Of a DNA stretch of 64,000 bases, positions 1 to 7,484 are shown piece by piece. The translations under genes were made by a program, and so were the position numbers. Within the stretch, counting starts at the first letter, position 1; the number at the start of each line of letters is the position of its first letter. Source of the DNA: Rhodococcoides kyotonense (GTDB lineage: Bacteria > Actinomycetota > Actinomycetes > Mycobacteriales > Mycobacteriaceae); NCBI RefSeq assembly GCF_900188125.1, contig NZ_FZOW01000021.1, positions 1 through 64,000 of the forward strand, in the 5' to 3' direction. The notes under the pieces were generated by a model, which had not been told where the DNA came from, searched no databases, and was given only the letters and a program-made list of their open reading frames with translations.

Positions 1-81
1 TCGGGCAGCGGTCTTCTCCAGGCCGTCGGTGACATCGCGACTCCGCGGCTTGACGTCCGGTGACTCGTTCTCGGTCGACAT
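1..81 (-). CDS. ilvD: Dihydroxy-acid dehydratase, N-terminal fragment (cut by window edge)
   Basis: Only the first 27 codons are present; the rest lies beyond base 1. Translation from the ATG at 81 gives a short acidic leader followed by KPRSRDVTDGLEKTAAR, which matches the N-terminus of actinobacterial IlvD (KPRSRDVTDGLEKAAAR in the mycobacterial protein as I remember it). IlvD is a Fe-S enzyme that dehydrates dihydroxy acids to 2-keto acids in valine, isoleucine and leucine synthesis. An AGGAG ribosome site lies just before the ATG. The active-site cysteines are outside the window, so only identity, not integrity, can be judged. Confidence 0.9.
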   Translation of the reverse strand, partial: MSTENESPDVKPRSRDVTDGLEKTAAR

Positions 82-535
82 GACTCTCCTGACCTATCGC
101 GGATGGGCTGTATCCACCGAACAACACTAAACACCGCCGAGTGCCGTGGGCTGACCTGCGGTGGACCTCACGAGCGCACGGCCATGCGGGTGCATACAAC
201 AAGGGCGAGTGCCGCACAACCGACGGTTACTCCCATAGCAGCGAATCGCCGTTCGTGTCAGGCCATCTGCTGTCGAGACCGAGTGGCCTGATCGGCATGA
301 CAAACACCGGAGAAATATCTCAACATCGGCTTCGAATCATTCTGCAGCAGCCGCAGTTCCAGACCTCGAACCAGTCTGTGCCCGTGGCTTGTCGAAAACC
401 CGGAGGGCCCTGGCTTCCCTGTCCCGGGATGTTTCGAGTGTCGATTCGTTCGGGTCCGGTGTTGACCGTGACGGACGTGGTTCTAGCAGGGAAGTTCTTA
501 CACTGAAATCGTGAATCTTTGGTGGACTGCGAGCG
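82..535. other. Intergenic region upstream of ilvD, no gene recognised
   Basis: About 450 bases separate ilvD from the decayed gene at 536. Open frames here are short, lack convincing ribosome sites and resemble no family I know. It should hold the ilvD promoter on the minus strand, but I could not identify convincing -10/-35 boxes or an attenuator. Confidence 0.5.
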
Positions 536-1024
536 GTGAATTGGACACCGCAAGAAGTCGACGGCGTGGAGGACGAGGAGTTGATCGTCTCACCGGAGGG
601 TCATCACTACCGCGCAGGAGTGATCTCGCCGGATCGAATTCGATCAATACAGAAAGATATCGCGCGATGCGAGTGAAATGATCGCAGGGAGAACGAGGAC
701 GAAGTGGACCTACACGGAGACGACGAACTATCGAGCGACATGAAGCTCGATGTCGTCGACGGTCCGTACACTCTGACCGTCGAGGGCGAGATCTTCACCG
801 TCCGGGCCCGCTCGGGCGCGTCGGGTACCTACGACTACACCTGGGACTCCGGACCGAACAGCGGTTATTGATACTCCAGTTTCCTTCATACGGCCTACCC
901 GAGCGTCCGAGACCACGCAGGCAGCCCTTCCGGATTCGAGCCGCTCACTGTCGATCAGCATCGCGAATCGATCCGAGACTTCCTCGGCCAGATCGACCCG
1001 GACACTGGTTATCTGGGGGATTAG
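536..1024 (+). pseudogene. Decayed hypothetical gene (two compensating frameshifts plus one nonsense codon)
   Basis: Read in one register from the GTG at 536 to the TAG at 1022-1024, this stretch encodes about 163 codons that look protein-like throughout: an N-terminal part with EEDEELIV-like acidic sequence and GHHYRAGVISP, a middle LDVVDGPYTLTVEGE, then YDYTWDSGPNSGY, and a C-terminal LTVDQHRESIRDFL. It is interrupted by a TGA at about 868-870, directly after NSGY, where a GGA glycine would fit. Near 660-690 an extra C and a missing G shift the frame briefly and create another TGA; the shifted frame there reads DASEMIAG, which joins both sides sensibly. I do not recognise the family. A sequencing error cannot be excluded for the frameshifts. 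Confidence 0.55.
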
Positions 1025-1600
1025 GCGAGTTCGGGCTCGGGGTCGAGCATGGACGAAATCTGTTCCCGGTAAAGACCGTTTCAGTACCTTGCCGTAGGCG
1101 TTGGTCGGCAGTTCATCCACGAAGACGACTCGTTTCGGCACCTTGTAGCCGGCAGGCGCCCACGGCACTGGTCACGGACGAAGCCCGGATCAAGGTGTCT
1201 GTCTCGATCCGCCACGACCACTGCCGTCACCTCCTCGCCCCAAATGCGATGGGGGAGGCCGATGACCGATGACGCGGACACGCCGTCGACCTTGTTGATC
1301 GCTTCCTCCACCTCGCTCGGGTAGACGTTGGATCCGCCGGTGACGATCATGTCCTTCAAACGGTCGGGTAGCCAGAGGAGTCGGGGTAGCCCGTCTTCAA
1401 CCAACCATCATCGGTGAGAACCTCTTTCGAGGAATCCGCGCGGTTCCAATAGCCGGCCATGGTCTCTGGAGCTTTGGCATGAATCTCACCTACCGGAGAT
1501 CGGACGTGGAATCGCCGAGCGCCGCGACAAGGTCGTCGGAGCTCAAGCGTCGTGATGAACACCGGCCTGAACCCCCGTACTCGGTGAGCACGTGTTCGAC
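1021..1600 (-). pseudogene. Acyl-CoA synthetase (AMP-dependent) 3' remnant, frameshifted
   Basis: The minus strand carries the C-terminal third of an AMP-forming fatty acid/aryl-CoA ligase, split over three frames. From upstream to downstream one reads GEIHAKAPETMAGYWNR and TDDGWLKTG, then LPDRLKDMIVTGGSNVYPSE followed by VEEAINKVDGV, then GYKVPKRVVFVDELP and NAYGKVLKR, and finally a short tail ending at the TAA at 1021-1023. Frame changes occur near 1380-1400, near 1160 and near 1078. The KDMI(V)TGG hinge and the GK(V)LKR catalytic lysine motif are recognisable. The ATP-binding N-terminal two thirds are absent; an intact aldo/keto reductase gene begins right upstream. It is dead as a ligase. 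Confidence 0.8.
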
Positions 1601-1615
1601 GCTCTGCCAGGGTTG

Positions 1616-2530
1616 TTACGTCCACTCCAGCCGGGACCGGTTGTCCCAGTAGTTTGCTGGGGCTTCTGCAAGATCAAGCTCGCTCGCGGCAATCAGGTCA
1701 CGGTCGATTGCGAGTGCGGCGACGTTCTGCTCGAGGTGCGCGACGGTCGCCGCGCCGGACAGGACGATATCGGCCCACGGCTGCGAGAGTGCGACCGCCA
1801 GTGCGAGTGCGTCGCGGCCGACCCCGGCGGAGTCCGCGATCCGGGCGAGTTCCGAGTTCTCGGCGACGAGTCGGCCATTGGCCATTGCCTCTTTGACGAC
1901 GACGAACCAGCCGGCGTCGTGTGCGCGTGCCAGGGCCGGGCCGACGGACGGTTCGAGGGGGTTCCACGTCGACTGCACCGAACTGAATACCCCGATATCC
2001 AGCGCTGCGTGCACGACATCGGCTTGGTGAGGACCGCTGGTGCTGATCCCGATGCGGGTACCGGTCTCGGCGATGGCGCGCAGGTCGTCGAGCAGCGCAG
2101 TGTCGCTGAGGGCCGGACTGTCCGGAGTTACGCTGTGGATCAGGTAATGGTCGGGTGCACCGCCGAGTTCGTGCAGGGTCTGGGGCCACTGTTCGGCCAG
2201 GTGTGCAATCGAATGTTCTTTGACCTCGTGTACTGCGGCGTCCCGCTGGAAGTCGGCGACGTAGGCATATCCCCATTTGGAGCCGATCGCGAGGTTCTCA
2301 CGCCGATTCGCGTGTCGGGACAACCAACTACCGAGGAAACGTTCGGCCAATCCGTAGGACCGAGCGACGTCCAGATGCCGAATTCCGCTATCCCAGGCGG
2401 CGTCGAGTACTGCGTGGCACAGCTGCTCCAGGGTGGCCGGATCGAATCGCCCGTTCACCGCATCCGAGTGCCCGACCGTCAGATACTCGGGGCGTCCGAG
2501 CGCGGCAAGGCCGAGACCGATTTGCGTCAT
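1616..2530 (-). CDS. Aldo/keto reductase
   Basis: This 304-residue protein fits the TIM-barrel NADPH-dependent aldo/keto reductases that reduce aldehydes and ketones. It has the N-terminal substrate strand IGLGLAALGRPEY, then GIRHLDVARSYG with the catalytic Asp and Tyr, a GSKWGY strand carrying the catalytic Lys, and DHYLIHSV where the catalytic His is expected. The length is normal. It sits alone between a dead ligase remnant downstream and a hypothetical gene transcribed divergently, so context gives no substrate. It is closest in style to the L-fucose/D-threo-aldose dehydrogenase-like subgroup, but that is a guess. Confidence 0.85.
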   Translation of the reverse strand: MTQIGLGLAALGRPEYLTVGHSDAVNGRFDPATLEQLCHAVLDAAWDSGIRHLDVARSYGLAERFLGSWLSRHANRRENLAIGSKWGYAYVADFQRDAAVHEVKEHSIAHLAEQWPQTLHELGGAPDHYLIHSVTPDSPALSDTALLDDLRAIAETGTRIGISTSGPHQADVVHAALDIGVFSSVQSTWNPLEPSVGPALARAHDAGWFVVVKEAMANGRLVAENSELARIADSAGVGRDALALAVALSQPWADIVLSGAATVAHLEQNVAALAIDRDLIAASELDLAEAPANYWDNRSRLEWT

Positions 2531-2799
2531 GTCGTCAGTGCTTTCGTCGTGTTCGAGGTGGAAACGTGCACGGGATCCTCATCTAGGGATACCAGCACCC
2601 GAAGACGCTCGCGAGACCGCTACCGATGTTTGCACGGCCGGAGCGTTCTGCTGAGACCAGGAAGTCGTCGGGCACAGCGTGTCGTACGACGACGAACAAC
2701 GTTGTGGCGAAACGCTACTCGGTGGGCACCGTCGTGAGCTGGGGCTTGCGGAAGCCCGTTGTGGTTTTCGAGTTCACCGCCGTAGGGCATCATGAGTTG

Positions 2800-3222
2800 A
2801 TGAGCGATCTCGAATACCTCGCCACTTTGCTTGCTGGACTGGATGCGGAGATTGCGCGTGTCTCTGCTGCCGAATCGGGCTCCGACGAGCATTCGTCTGC
2901 CATCGATGACGCGGTCGATGCCGTCCTGCGGCTGCGCGCGAAAGTCAAGGCCGGCTACCCCAGTAAGAAGGCCTACTACATCGCAGCGTCGACCGATCCG
3001 AACGGAATCAGGCTGGAAGGAATTTCTGCCCTGCAGGGTAAACGTGCACACGAACTGGTGCGAGACGGCGGGTGGATGCACACGGACTCGACCACGGTGC
3101 TCGATCTACTCGACGACGACCAGATCAGTCGGTACCGAGCCGTCGCGGGACGCGGTGTCACGCAGACGTTTCGAGACTCACGTGAATACCTCGCGGCGGC
3201 AACAGGTCTCGCCGAAAAGTAG
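2800..3222 (+). CDS. Hypothetical protein, 140 residues
   Basis: I do not recognise this family. From the ATG at 2800 the protein begins MSDLEYLATLLAGLDAEIAR, an amphipathic helical stretch rich in Ala, Asp and Glu. A lysine/tyrosine-rich middle (KAGYPSKKAYYIAAS) follows, and the C-terminal half contains YRAVAGRGVTQTFRDSREYL. No signal peptide, membrane segment or cysteine pair is seen, so it is probably cytosolic. A longer frame runs back to 2626, but its extra residues look random, so the internal ATG was chosen. It is divergent from the aldo/keto reductase and convergent with the oxidoreductase at 3344. Confidence 0.6.
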   Translation: MSDLEYLATLLAGLDAEIARVSAAESGSDEHSSAIDDAVDAVLRLRAKVKAGYPSKKAYYIAASTDPNGIRLEGISALQGKRAHELVRDGGWMHTDSTTVLDLLDDDQISRYRAVAGRGVTQTFRDSREYLAAATGLAEK

Positions 3223-3343
3223 ATCGCCACTCGTTGATCATCGCGTCGAGAGCCGTTTTCGCAGTAGTTTGCTGATCGCACCTGCCCGACGCGACCGGAC
3301 GGTATGAGGGCCCGGTTGGTGCACGACGCTGTCACGCAACACG

Positions 3344-3985
3344 TCATCGTGTGATGGTGGGATACTTGCGGCTCCAGGTGTCGTCCTCGGCGCAGGCGAT
3401 GACGAAGTCGGCCACGTCTTGTCGGGGAACGCCGATACCGCCGGCCGGATTCGCTTCGTTCTCGACGCGGTAGTCGCCGGTTGCCGGTTCGTCCAGGAGT
3501 CGTCCTGGTCGGACGAATGTCCAGTCCAGTGGACTGTCACCGACAACCGATTCCATGCGTGCCATGTCGTGGTAGGTGTTGCGCATGAACGGCACCAGAA
3601 ATCTGCGGTACCACCAGGGATGGCCGGGGTCGTCGGAACGGACCCCGCTCGAGGTGATTGCGACCAACCTATGGGCACCCGTCCGTGCAGTGGCACCGAC
3701 GACCGCGTGGGCGGCATTCGTGTACAGGCCGTTCGACTTTCGGCCGGAAGGGCCGATAGCGGAGACGACGACGTCCCCGGCGCGGAGCAATCGTTCGAGC
3801 GACGCCACATCCAGGGCGTCTCCTGTACCTACCTCGAGCCTGTCGTGAGGAGGTAGGTCAGCCCGTTCGGGTGACCGGACCACTGCGAGTGTGTCGTGTC
3901 CGGCACGCAGTGACGTGTCGACGATGAGGCGTCCGGTGCGTCCTCCAGCTCCGAGGACGACGATGCGGTTCGTGTGGTTCGACAT
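3344..3985 (-). CDS. NAD(P)-binding NmrA-like oxidoreductase
   Basis: A 213-residue atypical short-chain dehydrogenase of the NmrA / biliverdin-reductase-B-like type. The dinucleotide loop is at residues 9-16 (VVLGAGGRTGR), followed by VVSAIGPSG, then ITSSGV, and DWTFVRPGRLLDEP near residue 160, which is typical of NAD(P)H-binding proteins that act on quinones or flavins. There is no classical YxxxK pair. It starts 17 bases after the stop of the efflux pump gene, so the two are probably one transcript controlled by the divergent TetR. It may modify the toxic ligand that the pump exports (inference). Confidence 0.82.
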   Translation of the reverse strand: MSNHTNRIVVLGAGGRTGRLIVDTSLRAGHDTLAVVRSPERADLPPHDRLEVGTGDALDVASLERLLRAGDVVVSAIGPSGRKSNGLYTNAAHAVVGATARTGAHRLVAITSSGVRSDDPGHPWWYRRFLVPFMRNTYHDMARMESVVGDSPLDWTFVRPGRLLDEPATGDYRVENEANPAGGIGVPRQDVADFVIACAEDDTWSRKYPTITR

Positions 3986-4002
3986 GATGACGGTAGTGCC
4001 TT

Positions 4003-5370
4003 TCAGAAAGAGAGTGTGGTGCGAGGGAGTCGTAGGACGAGAATTGCGGCCACCACCATGAGGGCCATGACCGCCGCGATTCCGACGATCATGGTGGTCG
4101 CGTCGGTTGCAGTGAAGAAAATGGTGCCGAGCACCGCGATGCCGAAGGCGGTGGCAATTTGTTGCAACGATGTCATAGCCCCTGCAGCGCTTCCGATTTC
4201 GTGTGTATCAGCGGTGCCGAGGATGGTTTGGATGACAGGGCCGAACAACAGACCTTGCCCGATCCCGATGACGAACACTGCCAGCTCGAACGCGATCGCA
4301 CCGGAAGCTACTGCTATGGCAATAGCAAGAAGTGCAAGTCCGAGGATCTCGACGGCGAGGCCGACGTGCAGGCCTCGTCGACCGAAGCGAAGGCGGAGTT
4401 TCGCGGAAATCGGTGAACCGATTGCGATGCCGACGGCGAGTGGGGCGAGCGCGAGCCCGGTGCCGAGGGCGCTGTCGCCATTGCTGAGCTGGAGGTAGAG
4501 CGAGAGAAGGAGGGTCAGCCCGCCAGTGCCGGCGAAGAGCGCGATAGCGAGTACGAGACCCGCGAGGAAAGCAGGCTTTCCAAGTAATGTCGGTTCGAGG
4601 ATAGGCGCCGGGCTACGGCGCATTTGTCGTGTCAGAGTCCACCCCGCGACTGCTGAACCGGCCATGAGGGCGAAACTCCACCATGGCCAACTGGATTGGG
4701 GGCCTTCGATCAGGGGGAACACGATGAGTGCGGCGACAGCTGCGACCAAGGCGGCGCCGACCGGATCGATTCGGACGCTGCGGAGAGTGTCGTCACGTGG
4801 CAGACACGCAGCTGCTGCGATGATCACGAAGATTCCGATCGGTACGTTGACGAGGAAGATCGCTCGCCATCCGATGCCTGCCATGTCCCACCCGATCAGT
4901 GCTCCGGCGAGAATAGGTCCGCCGACACCTGCTATCGCACTGACCGGGCCGAACATCGAAAATGCGCGTCCGCGTTCCCTTTCGCGCGAGAACAGAGTTC
5001 CGACAAGGCCATAGCCCTGCGGAATGAGGAGTGCGCCGAACGCGCCCTGCAGAACACGTGCTGCGAGCAGCACCTCGATCGACGGCGACAGGGCGCACAG
5101 TATCGAGGCCAGGACGAATCCTGTGGCTCCGATCAGGAAGATACGCCGGCGTCCCCATCGGTCACCGAAGCGACCACCCAGGATCAGGAGCACTCCGAAG
5201 GGAAGCGTGTACGCGGCGGTGAGCCACAGCAGGACGGCGTCGGTCGCGCCGAAAGCTTCTTGAACCGACGGTCCCGCCACGATCATCACGGTCGCGTCGA
5301 GTAGGTCCATCACCGCGGCACACAGCACCGCCCACAGCGCGAGCCATCTGCGGTCTTCGAGAGTATTCAT
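4003..5370 (-). CDS. MFS multidrug efflux transporter, EmrB/QacA (DHA2) type
   Basis: A 455-residue integral membrane protein with about 14 hydrophobic segments. It has the DHA2 signature near the start (LLDATVMIVAGPSVQEAFG), the loop motif GRFGDRWGRRR after helix 2, and LIPQGYGLVGTLFSRERERG in helices 4-5. Proton-coupled export of a hydrophobic drug or metabolite is expected. It is transcribed divergently from a tetR gene across an operator-rich 95-bp gap, the usual arrangement for ligand-induced efflux. The NmrA-like gene follows in the same direction. The substrate cannot be read from sequence. Confidence 0.9.
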   Translation of the reverse strand: MNTLEDRRWLALWAVLCAAVMDLLDATVMIVAGPSVQEAFGATDAVLLWLTAAYTLPFGVLLILGGRFGDRWGRRRIFLIGATGFVLASILCALSPSIEVLLAARVLQGAFGALLIPQGYGLVGTLFSRERERGRAFSMFGPVSAIAGVGGPILAGALIGWDMAGIGWRAIFLVNVPIGIFVIIAAAACLPRDDTLRSVRIDPVGAALVAAVAALIVFPLIEGPQSSWPWWSFALMAGSAVAGWTLTRQMRRSPAPILEPTLLGKPAFLAGLVLAIALFAGTGGLTLLLSLYLQLSNGDSALGTGLALAPLAVGIAIGSPISAKLRLRFGRRGLHVGLAVEILGLALLAIAIAVASGAIAFELAVFVIGIGQGLLFGPVIQTILGTADTHEIGSAAGAMTSLQQIATAFGIAVLGTIFFTATDATTMIVGIAAVMALMVVAAILVLRLPRTTLSF

Positions 5371-5386
5371 CGATCTTCCATCCTGA

Positions 5387-5449
5387 ACTAACGATGTTCG
5401 TAACTAACAGCGTTCGGGACTAACACTGTACGTTGCAGACGGTGTTAGT
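5387..5449. promoter_or_regulatory. Operator array: three direct ACTAAC repeats plus inverted partner
   Basis: Between the divergent efflux and tetR genes, ACTAAC occurs at 5387, 5403 and 5419 with an exact 16-base period. The first two copies also share a GTTCG at the same offset. The third forms an inverted repeat with GTGTTAGT at 5442-5449: ACTAACAC at 5419-5426, core 11-base arms with one mismatch. This is a strong candidate binding array for the adjacent TetR protein. Confidence 0.7.
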
Positions 5450-5465
5450 CAAGTAGGGTGAGTCG

Positions 5466-6197
5466 GTGACCACAAAGGGGAGCGGGCGTTCTTCGGCTCG
5501 CACACAGCCGGCGAAACCAGCGCTCAGCCGCGCGGCGATCGTGGAGGCCACACTTGCGCTCATCGATGAGAACGGCCTGGCAGCCGTGTCGATGCGCAAG
5601 GTGGCGACGCGACTCGACACCGCCGCTGCTTCGCTGTACGTCTACGTCGACGATCGGAAGGACCTGTTCGAGGCGGCATACGATCTCGCCTTGGCCGAGG
5701 TGCTTACCTCGACTGCTGTCGAGGGCCCTTGGAGAGAGCAGCTTCAACGCATTGTCTTCGATCAGATCGAGGTTCTCGCCTCGCACAACGACATTGCTCT
5801 CGTCGCGCTTGCGGACGCGCAAATCGGCTCGAATTCATTACGCGTCACTGAGCGGATTCTGTCGTTGCTTCGATCCGGCGGCGTCGCAGACGACGCGTGC
5901 ATAGCCGCTGCTGACCTGCTCGATCAGTTCGTCACCTCGAGCGCGATCGAGCAGGCCGCGTGGAGTCGAGACGCACTGAGTGCGCGTGCGAAAGATCCAA
6001 CAAGCGCGAGCGGGGAAGCGATGATCACCTCGGCGGCGGGGAGGATCGAGGCCGCATACGACGCTGTGAGCGCTGATGACTTCCCGGCGATCACCGCTCT
6101 CAAGCCGCATCTGACGTCCGCTGATCCGGCAGACCGGCGGGCATGGAAGTTCAATGCGGTGCTCGACGGCGTCACTGCAGCGTCGCGGTCTACATGA
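5466..6197 (+). CDS. TetR family transcriptional regulator
   Basis: A 243-residue regulator starting at GTG. The N-terminal DNA-binding domain (residues about 22-70) includes SRAAIVEATLALIDENGLAA, then MRKVATRL and a recognition helix ending ASLYVYVDDRKDLFEAAYD, all typical of TetR. The larger C-terminal part resembles the TetR_C tetracycline-repressor-like subgroup. It is divergent from the efflux pump, and the start codon lies 17 bases from the operator array, so autoregulation and repression of the pump are likely. Confidence 0.9.
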   Translation: MTTKGSGRSSARTQPAKPALSRAAIVEATLALIDENGLAAVSMRKVATRLDTAAASLYVYVDDRKDLFEAAYDLALAEVLTSTAVEGPWREQLQRIVFDQIEVLASHNDIALVALADAQIGSNSLRVTERILSLLRSGGVADDACIAAADLLDQFVTSSAIEQAAWSRDALSARAKDPTSASGEAMITSAAGRIEAAYDAVSADDFPAITALKPHLTSADPADRRAWKFNAVLDGVTAASRST

Positions 6198-6462
6198 TCC
6201 ACAGTGCTTCCGCTCTCGGTGGCTCGCTTGTCCTAGCTCGGTAGTATGCGGGTTCCGCGGGGGAGACCGATGCAAGGGATGTCGCAGCCAATACTCAGCT
6301 GGCCGATCGGGCTGCGGGAATCGTTCCCCAGTGCGCCGGCTGCGACGGGCCGCAGGAGACCACTCGCACATGACGATCCCGCTGACGGCATGATAGTGAG
6401 TGCCCTTTCGGACTCAGGTTGCGTACCAACGATTTTCCTAGCTCGAAGGATGGACAAGAACC

Positions 6463-7356
6463 TCACACCGGCGACTGTTCGATTGCGGCACTGACGAATT
6501 GGCGAACCGTGACGCTCTCGAAGTGGGGATTGTAGGCGATTGCCAGTCCGATGTTCGGTCGAGTCGGCGCGGGTGACAGCGGCCTGAACACGACGCCCGG
6601 CCCTGCCCTGCGGGCCGAATTCGACGGCACGAGCGCGAGTCCGAGTCCGCTCTCGACGAGAAAGAGCACCGTCTGGACTTCGACGGCCTCCTGCGCGACG
6701 CGAGGCGACACCCCGGCCTCCTCGAACAACATGGCCGTCAGCGCATGAAGCCCCGGCATCTGCCCAGCCGTGTAGTCGATGAACGGCTGATCCTTCAACT
6801 CGTCGAATCGGATGCTGTCTCGGGCGGCGAGTCGGTGCCGAAGGGGCAGTGCCACAACGAAATGATCGTGTTCGACGGTCACGTATTCAACGTCGCTGCG
6901 ACGAGTCAGCGGTACGCGAACGATCGCGACGTCGATCTGGTGTTGCTCGAGTGAGGCGATCAATCGAGTGTTGGTCTGCTCGACGAACTTCAGGACGACC
7001 CCCGGGTGCTTTCCCTGGAACAGTGGTAACAGTCTCGGAAGCAGCAGGTTCTTCGCCGAGCCTACGAACCCGACTCGGAGGTTTCCGCTCGACCCTGCTG
7101 CCGTCGCCCTGGCCACTCGGGCGACTTCCTCGGCATGGAACAGGGCGGCACGTGCCTCGTCGAGTACTGCCTCGCCTGCCTGAGTGAGCCGCACCTGGTG
7201 GGTGGACCGCACGAACAGATCCGCGCCGATCTCCGCCTCGAGCTTGCGAATCGACACCGACAGCGGAGGTTGAGTCATGTGCAGCCTCTCGGCTGCGGCC
7301 CTGAAGTTCAAGGTCTCGGCGACAGCGACGAACTGCGTGAGCTGGCGTAAATCCAC
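6463..7356 (-). CDS. LysR family transcriptional regulator
   Basis: A 297-residue LysR protein. The winged helix-turn-helix occupies residues 1-60 (MDLRQLTQFVAVAETLNFRA, then AAERLHMTQPPLSVSIRKLE). The effector-binding domain (about 90-290) begins LRVGFVGSAKN, as in the BenM/CatR-like group. It is divergent from the acyl-CoA ligase gene at 7485, and the 128-bp gap contains a GTAT-N6-ATAC element with T-N11-A spacing. It probably activates the 7.5-16.6 kb catabolic operon in response to the substrate or its CoA ester. The 265 bases between its end and the tetR gene at 6197 hold nothing I recognise. Confidence 0.9.
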   Translation of the reverse strand: MDLRQLTQFVAVAETLNFRAAAERLHMTQPPLSVSIRKLEAEIGADLFVRSTHQVRLTQAGEAVLDEARAALFHAEEVARVARATAAGSSGNLRVGFVGSAKNLLLPRLLPLFQGKHPGVVLKFVEQTNTRLIASLEQHQIDVAIVRVPLTRRSDVEYVTVEHDHFVVALPLRHRLAARDSIRFDELKDQPFIDYTAGQMPGLHALTAMLFEEAGVSPRVAQEAVEVQTVLFLVESGLGLALVPSNSARRAGPGVVFRPLSPAPTRPNIGLAIAYNPHFESVTVRQFVSAAIEQSPV

Positions 7357-7403
7357 TGGTGATACTCGATTCGAATCAACTTATGCGACCTTGCAACTCT
7401 GGC

Positions 7404-7419
7404 TTGTATAACACCATAC
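7404..7419. promoter_or_regulatory. Candidate LysR-binding site
   Basis: GTAT-N6-ATAC at 7406-7419 lies inside a T-N11-A frame (T7404, A7416) in the divergent gap between the lysR gene and the catabolic operon. T-N11-A dyads are the generic LysR box, so this is plausible but weakly specific. Confidence 0.4.
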
Positions 7420-7484
7420 GACTTCGGCAGTGTGACCTGAGCAACAGGACCAATCGAATGTGATGACACCGCGGAGCGCTGAAC

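Noticed and set aside
6198-6462. Possible small gene between the tetR and lysR genes
   Set aside because: Short frames only, no ribosome site and no similarity recognised; convergent gene tails flank it.
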